A stretch of DNA of 32,981 bases from an uncultured Colwellia sp. (GCA_913049915.1 CAJWZC010000037.1:1-32981), one strand, 5' to 3'. Counted from the stretch's first letter, positions 1 to 9,495 are shown. The notes: a model not told the origin generated them from the letters alone. Program-made: numbers and translations.

Positions 1-372
1 GTATGCGGGACGTTACAAACAGATCTAGATGCGTTGCACGCCTATCAAGCTTGTATGAATATGGGCACACTTTCTGGCGCACCTAAAGTCAAAGCAACGT
101 CACTTATTAGGGAAGTCGAAGGTAAAAGACGTGGCAGTTATGGTGGCGCTGTTGGTTACTTAACAGGCACAGGTGAAATGGATACTTGTATTGTTATACG
201 CTCGGCCTTTGTTAAAGATAATATTGCTCAAGTTCAAGCGGGCGCTGGTGTTGTTTACGACTCTGACCCAATAAGTGAAGCCAATGAAACAAAGCAAAAA
301 GCGCAAGCGGTTCTAAACGCAATTAGTAAAGCTAATACTATTTTTACTGCCAATACGTCGGGAAAGGAGTAG
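1..372 (+). CDS. trpE: Anthranilate synthase component I, C-terminal part (5' end outside window)
   Basis: TrpE makes anthranilate from chorismate using ammonia supplied by TrpG, the first committed step to tryptophan. The frame is open from base 1, so 123 C-terminal residues are visible. They contain the conserved chorismate-binding-fold segments [27 protein letters not shown] and [12 protein letters not shown] followed by E..ET..KA, in the order expected for the end of the catalytic domain. The stop codon lies 3 nt before trpG, and the trpG ribosome binding site (GGAAAGGAG) is inside the last trpE codons, which suggests coupled translation of the two subunits. The N-terminal tryptophan feedback site and any leader or attenuator are outside the window. 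The identification is secure from motifs and operon position. Confidence 0.96.
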   Translation, partial: VCGTLQTDLDALHAYQACMNMGTLSGAPKVKATSLIREVEGKRRGSYGGAVGYLTGTGEMDTCIVIRSAFVKDNIAQVQAGAGVVYDSDPISEANETKQKAQAVLNAISKANTIFTANTSGKE

Positions 373-375
373 CAC

Positions 376-1017
376 ATGACTAAATTATTCATGCTCGATA
401 ATCTCGATTCTTTTACCTATAACTTAGTTGATGAATTTCAATGTTTAGGTTTTGAGCCAAGTGTTTATCGAAATACACTCAGTGCAGATTTCATTTTTGA
501 AATAATGCTTGAGCATACTCAACAAACCTCTGAGCCAGTATTATTGGTTTTATCACCAGGTCCAGGTGAACCAAGTAAAGCGGGTTGTTTAATGGCACTT
601 ATTGAAAAGTGTGCTGGACGTATTCCCATGCTGGGTATTTGTTTAGGACACCAAGCGTTAATTGAGCACTATGGCGGCCGGGTAGACAGAGCGGAAGAAA
701 TTGTCCATGGTAAATCTTCAAATATTACCCACAGCGGTAGCGGAGCTTTTGATGGTATTCAAAATCCTTTACCCGTTGCGCGTTACCATTCGCTGATTGG
801 CAAAGATATACCGCCTACATTAGACGTTATCGCCGAATATAACGACATGTGCATGGCTATTAGCAATGACAAAGATGTAATTTTAGCATTTCAATTTCAT
901 CCTGAATCCATATTAACGACTTTTGGTACCACCTTATTAGCACAAAGTATTAAGCACTTACTTACTTTAGCGCCATCGCTAAATACTAAATTAAAGACTA
1001 AGGTTACTGGAGAATAA
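376..1017 (+). CDS. trpG: Anthranilate synthase component II, glutamine amidotransferase
   Basis: TrpG hydrolyses glutamine and passes ammonia to TrpE. The 213-residue protein is a single class I glutamine amidotransferase domain. Visible motifs are DNLDSFTYNL near the N-terminus, the oxyanion segment SPGPGEP (60-66), the nucleophile elbow GICLGHQ with Cys89, and FQFHPES with His175 and Glu177 completing the triad. Length is normal for a stand-alone TrpG with no fused phosphoribosyltransferase domain. The ATG follows AAAGGAG at good spacing. It sits 3 nt after trpE and 1 nt before trpD. A PabA role is possible for this family, but the trp operon context makes TrpG the natural call. Confidence 0.96.
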   Translation: MTKLFMLDNLDSFTYNLVDEFQCLGFEPSVYRNTLSADFIFEIMLEHTQQTSEPVLLVLSPGPGEPSKAGCLMALIEKCAGRIPMLGICLGHQALIEHYGGRVDRAEEIVHGKSSNITHSGSGAFDGIQNPLPVARYHSLIGKDIPPTLDVIAEYNDMCMAISNDKDVILAFQFHPESILTTFGTTLLAQSIKHLLTLAPSLNTKLKTKVTGE

Positions 1018-1018
1018 A

Positions 1019-2143
1019 ATGAATAGTCCACAAAGTATTAATTCAGACGTTGCAACTATCAATATTATTTTGCCTATATTAGTCGATGGCCTGAATTTAA
1101 ACCAAACACAAAGTCATGATTTTTTTCAGCAAGTACTGCAAGGTAATGTAAATCCTGCGTTGATGGCAAGTGTCTTAACAGCACTGAAAATTAAAGGTGA
1201 AACACCAGAAGAAATTGCTGGTGCCGCAATAGCAATCCGCACTGCAGCGACTTCTTTTCCTCAACGAACTAGTGAAGACGATATCATAGCTGATTGTGTA
1301 GGTACTGGCGGTGACGGTGCAAATACTATTAACATTTCTACCACAGCGGCAATTTTAGCTGCAGCTTGTGGTTTGAAAATAGCAAAGCATGGTAATCGTA
1401 GTGTTTCCAGTATGTCTGGCTCTGCTGATTTACTCGAAGCGTTTGGCGTTAATTTATCCATGTCACCTGAAACCGCGAATCATTGCTTGGCACAAACAAA
1501 TTTATGTTTTTTATATGCACCAGCTTATCACTCTGGCTTTAAGCATGCAGCCCCGGTACGAAAAGCCATGGGAATTCGTACCTTATTTAATATCCTAGGG
1601 CCATTAGTTAATCCCGCTAAACCCAATATAATGCTGCTTGGGGTATATACGCCTGAGTTATTAATGCCTATGGCCCAAGCTTTACAACTTACCGGTGTCC
1701 AACGCGCTTTTGTAGTACATGGTAGTGGCTTAGATGAAATTGCTTTGCATGGAAATACGCAAATAATTGAAATTAATCAGGGTGCATTAATTGAACGAAC
1801 AATTAAGCCACAAGACTTTGGCTTAAAAAATCACTCTATTGACAAAATTAAGGGTGGTACACCAACAGAAAACGCTAATATCATTAAAGATATATTATCT
1901 GGTCAAGGAAAGAGTGCACACAATGCAGCAGTAATAATTAACTGTGCTGCACTACTGTATTTACACAATAAAGCTGACTCATTGACTAAAGCGGCACAAC
2001 TTGCCGCCGATGTACTTGCCTCAGGTAAAGCTTTAGACACTTTATTGGCATTGGTTAAACTTTCGAATCAAGAGGTATCATTAACTACAAATGACAACGA
2101 TACCGCAATTAACACTCACACTCAAATAAAGGCTGAAAAGTAA
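1019..2143 (+). CDS. trpD: Anthranilate phosphoribosyltransferase
   Basis: TrpD transfers the phosphoribosyl group of PRPP to anthranilate. The 374-residue protein has the PRPP and metal-binding glycine motif DCVGTGGDGANTINIST (about 92-108), the KHGNRSVSSMSGSADLLEAFG stretch (about 122-142, shown here up to its last Gly), and the FNILGPLVNP segment typical of the nucleoside phosphorylase/TrpD fold. It is somewhat longer than the usual 330-350 residues because of short low-conservation extensions at both ends. The N-terminal one, before the helical domain, is Asn/Ser-rich. The ATG lies 1 nt after the trpG stop, with GGAG in the trpG tail, so translation is probably coupled. The gene ends 1 nt before trpCF. 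Confidence 0.96.
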   Translation: MNSPQSINSDVATINIILPILVDGLNLNQTQSHDFFQQVLQGNVNPALMASVLTALKIKGETPEEIAGAAIAIRTAATSFPQRTSEDDIIADCVGTGGDGANTINISTTAAILAAACGLKIAKHGNRSVSSMSGSADLLEAFGVNLSMSPETANHCLAQTNLCFLYAPAYHSGFKHAAPVRKAMGIRTLFNILGPLVNPAKPNIMLLGVYTPELLMPMAQALQLTGVQRAFVVHGSGLDEIALHGNTQIIEINQGALIERTIKPQDFGLKNHSIDKIKGGTPTENANIIKDILSGQGKSAHNAAVIINCAALLYLHNKADSLTKAAQLAADVLASGKALDTLLALVKLSNQEVSLTTNDNDTAINTHTQIKAEK

Positions 2144-2144
2144 C

Positions 2145-3587
2145 ATGAATATAAGTACCAAAACTTCAGCAGAAAAAAATATTTTAGAAAAAATAATTGA
2201 TGATAAGCGCATTGAAATTGCAGCTTTAAAAATAAGTAAGCCATTAGCTAGTTTTATTGATGAGCTTGTGCCAACAACTAAAGATATGTATGCCGCTTTA
2301 ACAAGAACTAAAGATAAACCTTATGCGGGTTTTATTCTTGAGTGTAAAAAAGCGTCTCCATCTAAAGGCTTAATTCGTCCTGATTTTGATGTAAAAGCTA
2401 TTTGCCAAATTTATGATAAATACGCTGATGCTATCTCAGTATTAACCGATGAAAAGTATTTCGAAGGTAACTTCGATTACTTAAAAATAGTAACACAATC
2501 AGTAAAGTGTCCTGTACTTAATAAAGATTTCTTTATTGACAGTTATCAAGTGTACTTGGCAAGGTATTATGGTGCTGATGCAGTTTTACTCATGCTCAGT
2601 GTATTATCAGATGAAGAGTATATTGATTTGTCAGCCATCGCCGAGCAATATAACTTAGCTATATTAACAGAAATATCTAACGAAGAAGAACGTGATAGAG
2701 CAATAAAACTCAATGCTAAAATGATCGGTATCAATAATAGAGATTTACGTGATCTAAGTACCGATATATCACGTACATTCGAATATGCTCCAACTTTGCC
2801 TAGCGATAGAATTATTATTTCTGAGTCGGGCATCTATAGTAACTCTCAAGTGAGAGAGTTAGCACCTGCGGTTGATGGGTTTTTGGTAGGCAGTTCATTA
2901 ATGGACCCAAAAAATAATGTTTATCAAGATATTGATCTAGCGTGTAGAAAATTAATTTATGGCAACAATAAAGTCTGTGGTTTAACCGATACAAAATATG
3001 CAAGTTCAGCCGCTGATACAGGTGCACGTTATGGTGGACTTATCTTTGCAGAAAAGTCACCTCGTTATGTGACTAAGTTACAAGCGAAAGCTATTATCAA
3101 AACAGAGACAAAATTAGAGTATGTAGGTGTTTTTGTTAATGAAGATCGAGATAAAATCATAGACTTAGTGAAAGCGCTTAAATTAAGTGCAGTGCAACTG
3201 CATGGTAGTGAAGATGCAAAATACGTTGAGGCTTTAACTGCTGAACTCGCCAGTAATGATTGTGGGTTTTGTGACGTATGGCAAGCTAGTCCAGTAGCAC
3301 AATGCGTGCCTTTACTTAATCAAAATGTCTATCACCATTTACTTGACGGCCAAAGCCCTGGCAGTGGTAAAACCTTTAATTGGCAAGTGTTAGCCTCAAG
3401 TGAGCAAAACTTATCAAAAAGTTTTTTAGCGGGTGGTCTGAACAATGAAAATATTGTTCAAGCCATAGATCATTTAACACAAGTAGATTTATTTGGCCTA
3501 GACCTCAACTCTGGTGTAGAAGATAGTCCCGGTATTAAATCAAGTAAAAAACTAGCACAAGTATTTTCGAAAATTAGGAATTATTAA
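2145..3587 (+). CDS. trpCF: Bifunctional indole-3-glycerol-phosphate synthase / phosphoribosylanthranilate isomerase
   Basis: This fused enzyme carries out two consecutive steps: isomerisation of phosphoribosylanthranilate (TrpF half) and ring closure to indole-3-glycerol phosphate (TrpC half). The N-terminal (beta/alpha)8 barrel (about 1-260) shows [12 protein letters not shown] with the catalytic lysine region, [26 protein letters not shown] and ISESGI. The C-terminal barrel (about 268-480) shows KVCGLT with the conserved Cys, [26 protein letters not shown] with the catalytic Asp, FLAGGL and [13 protein letters not shown]. Both halves look intact. Length (480) is normal for the enterobacterial and Alteromonadales fusion. 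It is joined to trpD and trpB by 1-nt gaps. Confidence 0.96.
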   Translation: MNISTKTSAEKNILEKIIDDKRIEIAALKISKPLASFIDELVPTTKDMYAALTRTKDKPYAGFILECKKASPSKGLIRPDFDVKAICQIYDKYADAISVLTDEKYFEGNFDYLKIVTQSVKCPVLNKDFFIDSYQVYLARYYGADAVLLMLSVLSDEEYIDLSAIAEQYNLAILTEISNEEERDRAIKLNAKMIGINNRDLRDLSTDISRTFEYAPTLPSDRIIISESGIYSNSQVRELAPAVDGFLVGSSLMDPKNNVYQDIDLACRKLIYGNNKVCGLTDTKYASSAADTGARYGGLIFAEKSPRYVTKLQAKAIIKTETKLEYVGVFVNEDRDKIIDLVKALKLSAVQLHGSEDAKYVEALTAELASNDCGFCDVWQASPVAQCVPLLNQNVYHHLLDGQSPGSGKTFNWQVLASSEQNLSKSFLAGGLNNENIVQAIDHLTQVDLFGLDLNSGVEDSPGIKSSKKLAQVFSKIRNY

Positions 3588-3588
3588 G

Positions 3589-4863
3589 ATGTCAGATACA
3601 AATAAGAATACTCAAGAGAACCAACAAAAGATAGAGTCAACTAAAACCCGCTTACCTGCTTATTTCGGTGAGTTTGGTGGTATGTACGTTGGTGAATTAT
3701 TAGTCCCCGCGCTAGAGCAATTAGAGCAAGCTTTTATCGAGTCTCAAACCGATGAGGCTTTTTTAACCGAATTCAATAATTTATTAACAAAGTATGCTGG
3801 TCGACCTACGCCATTAACGTGCTGTCGTAATATTGTAAAAAATCCACTTGCTAAAATTTATTTAAAGCGTGAGGATCTGTTACACGGCGGAGCGCATAAA
3901 ACTAACCAGGTTTTAGGGCAAGCACTACTAGCTAAGCGTATGGGTAAAACTGAAATAATTGCTGAAACAGGTGCTGGACAGCACGGTGTTGCAACGGCGA
4001 TTGCCTGTTCATTACTTGGGTTGAAATGTAAAGTTTACATGGGCGCATTAGATTGTGAGCGACAACAACCTAATGTTTTTCGTATGAAATTAATGGGCGC
4101 AGAAGTTATTCCCGTAACAGCTGGCTCTGGCACATTAAAAGATGCGGTTAATGAGGCACTAAGAGATTGGTCTGGCAATTATGAAAATGCGCACTATTTA
4201 TTAGGTACTGCTGCGGGTCCTCACCCATTTCCTACTATCGTTCGTGAATTTCAAAAAATGATTGGTGAAGAAGCCAAAGCACAATTTTATGATGAAGAAG
4301 GTCGTTTACCCGACTATGTTATCGCCTGTGTTGGCGGTGGCTCAAATGCGATTGGTATGTTCCATGATTTTATTAAAGAAGATAGCGTAAAACTTATTGG
4401 CGTTGAAGCTGGTGGTAAAGGCATCGAGACTAATAAACATGGTGCAACACTGGTTGCTGGCACTAAAGGGATGTTGCATGGTAACTACACTTATATAATG
4501 CAAGATAGATCAGGACAAATTGAGGAATCTTACTCTGTATCTGCTGGGCTTGACTACCCTGCAGTTGGTCCACAACATGCCTTTTTAAAAGATACTGGCC
4601 GCGCACAATATGTTGCAATTAATGATGACGAAGCATTAGCGGCATTTCAAGCCTTAGCAATGAAAGAAGGTATTATTCCTGCACTTGAACCATCTCACGC
4701 ACTTGCACAAGCTTTAAAAATGGCTGAATCCGCTACTGAAGAAACTATTTACTTAGTCAACCTTTCTGGACGTGGTGATAAAGATTTAGCCCATGTACAC
4801 GCTATTCTTTCACCTGATGAAGCTTCATCTGCAAAAAAAGTTAAACATAGAGGAGAAGCATAA
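3589..4863 (+). CDS. trpB: Tryptophan synthase beta chain
   Basis: TrpB condenses indole with serine in a PLP-dependent reaction within the alpha2beta2 synthase complex. The 424-residue protein carries the PLP lysine in HKTNQ (Lys104), AETGAGQHG (the substrate carboxylate loop), the phosphate-binding loop GGGSNAIG, and a C-terminal NLSGRGDKD segment. A poorly conserved hydrophilic stretch of about 20 residues precedes the usual start of the fold ([10 protein letters not shown]). The ATG lies 1 nt after trpCF, with AGGA upstream. The stop codon TAA shares its last A with the trpA start, a 1-nt overlap that fits the equimolar production needed for the complex. Confidence 0.97.
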   Translation: MSDTNKNTQENQQKIESTKTRLPAYFGEFGGMYVGELLVPALEQLEQAFIESQTDEAFLTEFNNLLTKYAGRPTPLTCCRNIVKNPLAKIYLKREDLLHGGAHKTNQVLGQALLAKRMGKTEIIAETGAGQHGVATAIACSLLGLKCKVYMGALDCERQQPNVFRMKLMGAEVIPVTAGSGTLKDAVNEALRDWSGNYENAHYLLGTAAGPHPFPTIVREFQKMIGEEAKAQFYDEEGRLPDYVIACVGGGSNAIGMFHDFIKEDSVKLIGVEAGGKGIETNKHGATLVAGTKGMLHGNYTYIMQDRSGQIEESYSVSAGLDYPAVGPQHAFLKDTGRAQYVAINDDEALAAFQALAMKEGIIPALEPSHALAQALKMAESATEETIYLVNLSGRGDKDLAHVHAILSPDEASSAKKVKHRGEA

Positions 4864-5726
4864 TGTCACAGGCACCTACTGAACAAGTAAATAGTAACCA
4901 TGCAGGCGCTCGCTATCAAACCTCGTTTGCTGAATTAAAAGAAAAAAATGAAAAAGCTTTCATTCCTTTTGTCATGATTGGCGATCCTAATGCTGAACAG
5001 TCTTTTGCTGTAATCAAAAGTTTAATTGATGCAGGGGCTGATGCCTTAGAGTTAGGTATTCCGTTTTCAGACCCAAGTGCTGATGGCTTAACTATTCAAA
5101 ATGCAGCACTACGTGCTTTAGATGCTGGCGTTAACACCGATATCTGTATTGAGATATTAAAACAAGTTCGTGCATACGCTCCGCAAATACCTATAGGCCT
5201 GTTACTTTATGGCAACTTAGTTTTTGCGCGTGGTATTGATACGTTTTATCGAGATATGAGCGAAGCTGGTGTTGATTCAGTCTTAATAGCTGATGTACCC
5301 ATTAGAGAAAGTGAAAATTTTAGTAAAGCGGCCTTAAAATATGGTGTTGCACCTATTTTTATTGCGCCTCCTAATGCAAGCGATGAAACCTTACGTGCAG
5401 TATCTTCATATTCTCGTGGTTATACCTATGTATTAAGTCGCGCAGGCGTGACTGGCGTAGACGCAGCAGAAAGTCCAAAGAATACGGTGACTACCACAGC
5501 AAAAAAATTAATTAATAGTTTAACAAAATATAATGCTGCACCACCTGTATTAGGCTTTGGTATTTCAACACCACAACAAGTTAAAAATGCTCTTAGCGCT
5601 GGAGCACTTGGTGCTATTAGTGGATCTGCTGTTGTTAAAATCATTGAAAATAACTTAGCTGACAATAGTAAAATGCTCACTGATTTAAGCTATTTTGTTA
5701 GTGAGATGAAAGCAGCCACCAGATAG
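4863..5726 (+). CDS. trpA: Tryptophan synthase alpha chain
   Basis: TrpA cleaves indole-3-glycerol phosphate and channels indole to TrpB. The 287-residue (beta/alpha)8 barrel shows FVMIGDP, then [13 protein letters not shown] with catalytic Glu63 and Asp74. Their spacing equals that of E. coli Glu49/Asp60. [10 protein letters not shown] (the flexible loop 6 region) and the phosphate-binding GFGIS and GSAVV segments follow. An N-terminal extension of about 15 residues precedes the conserved fold. The strong AGGAG site lies within the 3' end of trpB. It is the last gene of the operon and is followed at 5781 by an intrinsic terminator. Confidence 0.97.
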   Translation: MSQAPTEQVNSNHAGARYQTSFAELKEKNEKAFIPFVMIGDPNAEQSFAVIKSLIDAGADALELGIPFSDPSADGLTIQNAALRALDAGVNTDICIEILKQVRAYAPQIPIGLLLYGNLVFARGIDTFYRDMSEAGVDSVLIADVPIRESENFSKAALKYGVAPIFIAPPNASDETLRAVSSYSRGYTYVLSRAGVTGVDAAESPKNTVTTTAKKLINSLTKYNAAPPVLGFGISTPQQVKNALSAGALGAISGSAVVKIIENNLADNSKMLTDLSYFVSEMKAATR

Positions 5727-5780
5727 TAAACAGCTTATAAAGTTATATATTTTGACTATAAAATAACAATACAGATTCAA

Positions 5781-5812
5781 AAGGAGTAATAATATTACTC
5801 CTTTTTTATTGT
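5781..5812 (+). terminator. Intrinsic terminator of the trp operon
   Basis: A perfect 10-bp stem (AAGGAGTAAT at 5781-5790, ATTACTCCTT at 5794-5803) closes on a 3-nt loop and runs into a T-rich tract (TTTTATTGTTTTT). It starts 54 nt after the trpA stop. Read from the other strand it also forms a hairpin followed by a shorter T run, so it may serve the convergent gene at 5819-6175 as well. Confidence 0.92.
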
Positions 5813-5818
5813 TTTTCT

Positions 5819-6175
5819 TTAAACTCTGAGCATGCGAACAGTCAAAAATACTATGACGAGTGTTAAAGCAATAAAGAGCAGTGCTAATAAGTGATAACAG
5901 CTTCGTTGCACTTTAATCTTAACGCGCGAAAATATTCCTTTTGAGCCTTCATCAATATTAGGAATATGATGAAAAAGAGAAAGTAATATGTTAAATAGCA
6001 GTAACCATATGATGCCAACAAAACTTAACATAGCATAAGAATTGTTCGTCTGTATTAGTGAAGGTTTTTGTAATAGCTGAGTTATAATAACTCCAATTAG
6101 CATTACTATCACTAGATAAGTCGATTTACGCAAAGGTTGTAGCTTTGACGAAAGCTTTGCTAATATTTCTAACAT
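5819..6175 (-). CDS. Small membrane protein of unknown function
   Basis: This 118-residue product is not recognised as a named family. The start chosen is the ATG at 6175; an upstream TTG at 6193 would add six residues (MRLERY). The protein has a short charged N-terminus and three hydrophobic segments suited to membrane helices: around STYLVIVMLIGVIITQLL, MLSFVGIIWLLLFNILLSLF, and LLALLFIALTLVIVFLTV near the end. A basic loop with a GIFSRVKIKVQRS stretch lies between the last two. It converges on the trp operon terminator and lies just downstream, on the same strand, of the CsrB-like RNA, from which read-through is possible. No catalytic motif is visible. The ORF could be a lineage-specific hypothetical protein. 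Confidence 0.55.
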   Translation of the reverse strand: MLEILAKLSSKLQPLRKSTYLVIVMLIGVIITQLLQKPSLIQTNNSYAMLSFVGIIWLLLFNILLSLFHHIPNIDEGSKGIFSRVKIKVQRSCYHLLALLFIALTLVIVFLTVRMLRV

Positions 6176-6210
6176 GTAACGCTCTAGCCTCAAGTTACTT
6201 TATAAATCAT

Positions 6211-6860
6211 AAAAAAACATTACTCTTAAGACGCACTATGCCAATTCATCTCGGCTTACCTTCGTAACTTCTACAATAAAGGAAAATATATTATAACTAG
6301 CTTATACGGTGCATCCTGCACACATATTTAATGTTCTCACTTCGTCCTTGAAAAGCTATCCTTAGCATATCCTTTATGAGTCTAATCATATCCATTGCGG
6401 GTAACTATTAAGCTGCCCATTCAATCATCCATAATTAGTGTCTTCCTAACCTTACTTTCCTAACAGTATACCTTTCAATAAGTCCCTATTATTTATCCTT
6501 AAATAATCCTCCTTAATTAATATTCCTTCGATAATTACATTAATAATAGTATCCTGTAATTACTGTCTTCCTAGTCTTGGTTATCCTTACCAAGCCACAT
6601 CCTTACTCATATCATCCATAGTGGCGTCCTACCACTAGACTGCATCCTTAAAGGCTCCCTATTAAACCCTATATAAAATAACACCACATAATATTTAAGA
6701 TTAAAGTATCCTGCTTTAGGTTTTCCGTTTTTACCTGACACAATCATCCTTACTTATATCTTCCTTGAATTGCACCCATTTAGTAACTTGCATCGTCCTT
6801 AACCGCATTACAAGTAATACTAAAGCCCCCCTACTCCTTGTCTTCCTGACATGATTAATG
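6211..6860 (-). ncRNA. csrB-like: CsrB/RsmZ-like regulatory RNA (CsrA sponge)
   Basis: On the minus strand I count about 28 GGA triplets between 6845 and 6314, of which about 22 are AGGA; the plus strand of the same stretch has almost none. Many AGGA units lie exactly in the loop of a short perfect hairpin. Examples, given as plus-strand positions, are 6309-6321 (GTGC stem), 6355-6366 (GCTA stem, AGGA tetraloop), 6366-6378, 6488-6507 (8-bp stem, AGGA tetraloop), 6576-6594 (6-bp stem), 6619-6637 (6-bp stem) and 6702-6718. This is how CsrB, CsrC and RsmX/Y/Z RNAs present binding sites to the translational repressor CsrA/RsmA. No open frame of note covers the stretch. The 5' end is placed near 6860 by the last GGA. 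The 3' end is placed at a run of seven T (plus-strand A at 6211-6217), but no convincing terminator stem precedes it, so both ends are approximate. At about 600 nt it would be longer than E. coli CsrB. Confidence 0.8.
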
Positions 6861-6894
6861 ATACACCTACATATAGATTATTAATAATAAAAAT

Positions 6895-6922
6895 TAAAGT
6901 ATAAAATTAATTTTATACTTTA
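6895..6922. repeat. 28-bp perfect AT-rich palindrome upstream of the CsrB-like RNA
   Basis: The half TAAAGTATAAAATT is followed directly by its exact reverse complement. It lies about 35 nt upstream of the proposed RNA 5' end, where promoter and activator elements would be expected. It may be a regulator operator or simply a weak cruciform. It contains only two G:C pairs. Confidence 0.6.
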
Positions 6923-6999
6923 TATTAATTAAATAATACATATTAATCATAGTGATACATATTTATATCTCTATATTATAACTGAGATTACTAATATAT

Positions 7000-7019
7000 C
7001 TCACAGTAATGTAAGAGAT
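7000..7019. promoter_or_regulatory. Candidate GacA/UvrY-like element upstream of the CsrB-like RNA
   Basis: CTCACA (7000-7005) and TGTAAGAGAT (7010-7019) form an imperfect inverted pair about 150 nt upstream of the RNA start. The TGTAAG half resembles the half-site bound by GacA/UvrY-type response regulators that activate csrB genes. The orientation is everted compared with the published TGTAAG-N6-CTTACA arrangement, so this is only a candidate. The rest of 6876-7193 is AT-rich and shows no gene. Confidence 0.3.
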
Positions 7020-7193
7020 GTCTTATAATAAGTAGTGAGCTTTGTCAGTCCTTTTTTAAGTAATGATATGTGAATCGTCACAAAAAATAAGAGATACTCA
7101 GTAATGATTTGTAGTACAAAAATATGATATTGATATTTAAAATGACATGTAATGATATAGATTTTATTAATTCTAAAGTAAGGAAGCCCATTA

Positions 7194-8813
7194 ATGATCA
7201 AATATCCTCAAATAGTAATTACATTAACTAGCGCTATAATTTTAATAGTAAGTATGCAAAGTGCGTTTGCATTTACCGAAAAAGCAACGCTAGGTTTTAA
7301 CCACAAAATACCTAAACATATTATGACCCCTGATAAAGTTGAGACACGAATTGGTGATTTAAACTTTTATGACGGTATTCCAACAGATGAAACCATTACC
7401 AAAATTTATGACAACTTAGACTTTTATCGTGGTGTTGAAGTCTTTTTAAATTTTATTCCTGCAACCTCTATTGAAGGTATTCGTTTAGGAATGAAAGGTA
7501 TGGGAGTAGATGAGTATAATGAAGTTATCATTTTTGATGACTTAATGGATTCAAGTCCTCTATTTTTAACGGGTAACACAGATACCGTTTATGCACTAGC
7601 AATGCTTGATTTAGAAGCGGATGGCGCAACCGTAGTTGAAATACCTGCAGGGGCAGGTCCTGGCACTATCAATGATGCATTTTTCCGTTTTGTAGTAGAC
7701 ATGGGCGCACCAGGACCTGATGCAATGAAAGGCGGTACTTATGTGATTTTACCTCCCGATTACAAAGGTGATTTAAAACCAACGTTAAATAGCATGCAAC
7801 ACCGTGGTAAAGATACCCGTGCATCAGTAATGATCGGTGGTAAAGAAACTAAAGTATGGATTGCTCAATCAACGAGTTATTATAACTGGCTAATTTTACG
7901 TGGCTTTTTAAAAGATGGTAAACCTGAATATGCTTCTAAACTGTGGCGTACTGGTTTAAAAATATACCCATTAACGAATCCTAAAAGTCCAAAGAAAATG
8001 GCATTCACTAACGGTAGTGGTAAATTTTTTAATACTATTCATGCTAATAACTATGAATTTTATGAAGAGTTATGGCATGTACTGCAAAAAGAACCTGTTT
8101 CATTTCTAGATCCTGAATTACGAGGCCAAGCAGCGGCTATTGGCCTTCAAAAAGGTAAACCTTTTACCCCTGATGCGCGAATGAAAGCAATATTAGAAGA
8201 GTCAGTTGAAGTTGGTAATGCGACAGCACGCGCAATTTGGTTAAAACCGCGTGATGAAACCGCTTATTTTTTTGATGATAGAAAATGGTATACGGGCTTT
8301 ATTGGTAAAGATTATCAATGGCTAAAAGACCAAGGAATGGGCGGGCGTAATTTAGATGCGCGTACCCTATTCTTCTATTCTGCTACGGTAAACACACCTG
8401 CAATGGCACTTGAAATTCCTGGGGTTGGTTCTAATTATGCTTTTGCTACTGAAGATAAAAACGGTAAACTTCTTAATGGCGGTAAAAACTATAAAGTGAA
8501 CATCCCAGCGAATGCTCCAGCTAAGGACTTTTGGTCAGTAGTTGTGTATGACCCACAAACACGCTCTGAATTACAAATCCCAGGAGGTACAGATTACCCG
8601 AGTAAGAACAACAAACGAGACAAACTTTTTTATAACAAAGACGGTAGTGTTGACTTGTATTTTGGTCCTACTCCACCGAAAGGTAAGCTAAAAGCTAACT
8701 GGACTGAAACCGTACCTAACAAAGCATGGTTTACTTTACTGCGCCTATATGGTCCATTGCAGCCTTGGTTTGATAGAACATGGAAACCAAGTGATCTTGA
8801 ATTGATAGATTAA
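7194..8813 (+). CDS. Exported DUF1254/DUF1214 domain protein
   Basis: The 539-residue protein starts at ATG 7194 behind AAGGA, and has a Sec signal peptide (1-26, cleavage after SAFA), so it should be periplasmic. The N-terminal half (about 70-200) matches the DUF1254 pattern: a FYRGVEVFLNFIPA helix, then LTGNTDTVYALAMLDL and a VVEIPAG.GPGT.ND strand region. The C-terminal 120 residues match DUF1214: LNGGKNYKVNIPANAPAKDFWSVVVYDPQTRSEL, seen at about 440-475 and split here as two blocks, and a terminal FGPTPP...NWTETVP...WFTLLRLYGP...FD segment. These paired domains are widespread in bacteria, but no biochemical role is settled to my knowledge. The gene stands alone between the CsrB-like RNA and an empty stretch, with its own terminator, so neighbours do not reveal its job. 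Confidence 0.88.
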   Translation: MIKYPQIVITLTSAIILIVSMQSAFAFTEKATLGFNHKIPKHIMTPDKVETRIGDLNFYDGIPTDETITKIYDNLDFYRGVEVFLNFIPATSIEGIRLGMKGMGVDEYNEVIIFDDLMDSSPLFLTGNTDTVYALAMLDLEADGATVVEIPAGAGPGTINDAFFRFVVDMGAPGPDAMKGGTYVILPPDYKGDLKPTLNSMQHRGKDTRASVMIGGKETKVWIAQSTSYYNWLILRGFLKDGKPEYASKLWRTGLKIYPLTNPKSPKKMAFTNGSGKFFNTIHANNYEFYEELWHVLQKEPVSFLDPELRGQAAAIGLQKGKPFTPDARMKAILEESVEVGNATARAIWLKPRDETAYFFDDRKWYTGFIGKDYQWLKDQGMGGRNLDARTLFFYSATVNTPAMALEIPGVGSNYAFATEDKNGKLLNGGKNYKVNIPANAPAKDFWSVVVYDPQTRSELQIPGGTDYPSKNNKRDKLFYNKDGSVDLYFGPTPPKGKLKANWTETVPNKAWFTLLRLYGPLQPWFDRTWKPSDLELID

Positions 8814-8850
8814 GATTTGTTTTCAATTTAAAAAAGTAGGCTTATGACAG

Positions 8851-8882
8851 AAGCAGATAATTTAATAGTTATCTGCTTTTTA
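8851..8882 (+). terminator. Intrinsic terminator after the DUF1254 gene
   Basis: A 10-bp perfect stem (AAGCAGATAA 8851-8860, TTATCTGCTT 8869-8878) with an 8-nt loop runs into a short T tract. It is 37 nt after the stop codon. Confidence 0.85.
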
Positions 8883-9427
8883 CATTGGAAAATGTAATAT
8901 ACCTGATAATTGAGTTAGAGTTTTCTATTCGATTTTTTTACAAACTGAGCGGAAAAAATTTATTAGTCAAGCTGACGTTAGTAACACATTCCCTAATATC
9001 TGCAATACGTATTTTAGAAGTAGTGACAATACAAATACGAGGATGTCCTCAATGGTGGATTAGTTGTCTATCATAATAAAGGTAGTTCTATGCCTTCTGA
9101 ACAATCTAAACAGTCTAGAAAACTATTGATGTTAGCGACCGCTTAGTAAGAGCAGTTACCATTATAGAAATTAGTCCTAACAGCTTCTCCTAAAATCATT
9201 ATAATTTACTTATGAAAACAGATGATTAATCAAAATGATATTAGGTGGCCAAAGTCAATGTTATCTAATGGTAGTAGTGAATGTTAATAACCCTCAGTTC
9301 TAATGCAATTGAATAGCATAACTTATGTAATTATCTAGATACGTCACCAGATGAGAAAATTTAATATATTAGTTATGTTTTGTGATGTCCCTAATCTTAT
9401 AAATAAACCTCCCGTATGATTACTAGT

Positions 9428-9467
9428 ACCAGAAAGTCTTCTTTAATATGTAGGTCAACTTTCTGGT
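9428..9467. repeat. Inverted repeat, 10-bp arms
   Basis: ACCAGAAAGT (9428-9437) and ACTTTCTGGT (9458-9467) are perfect reverse complements around a 20-nt spacer. It directly abuts the 11-bp tandem repeat that begins at 9469. This could be an eroded transposon end or a lone hairpin. Confidence 0.6.
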
Positions 9468-9468
9468 C

Positions 9469-9495
9469 ATAAAGCGGACATAAAGCGGACATAAA
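9469..9495. repeat. Tandem repeat of ATAAAGCGGAC
   Basis: Two exact 11-bp copies (9469-9479, 9480-9490) and a partial third (ATAAA). Such short direct repeats are often found at the ends of mobile elements, but no transposase is recognisable nearby. Confidence 0.65.

Noticed and set aside
6218..6240. Possible terminator stem for the CsrB-like RNA before the run of T
   Set aside because: Only weak, mismatched pairing could be drawn by hand, so the 3' end was left approximate.
7001..7201. 66-residue minus-strand ORF overlapping the start of the DUF1254 gene
   Set aside because: Covers the AT-rich regulatory gap, has Ile/Tyr/Leu-rich composition with no motif, and conflicts with the gene start.
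8885..9076. 63-residue plus-strand ORF after the DUF1254 terminator
   Set aside because: No recognisable motif; begins right after the terminator and lies in a stretch with stops in all frames.
9090..9146. Short peptide MPSEQSKQSRKLLMLATA that resembles the start of a TetR-type regulator
   Set aside because: Only 18 codons before a stop, and I could not follow the rest of such a gene in any frame.
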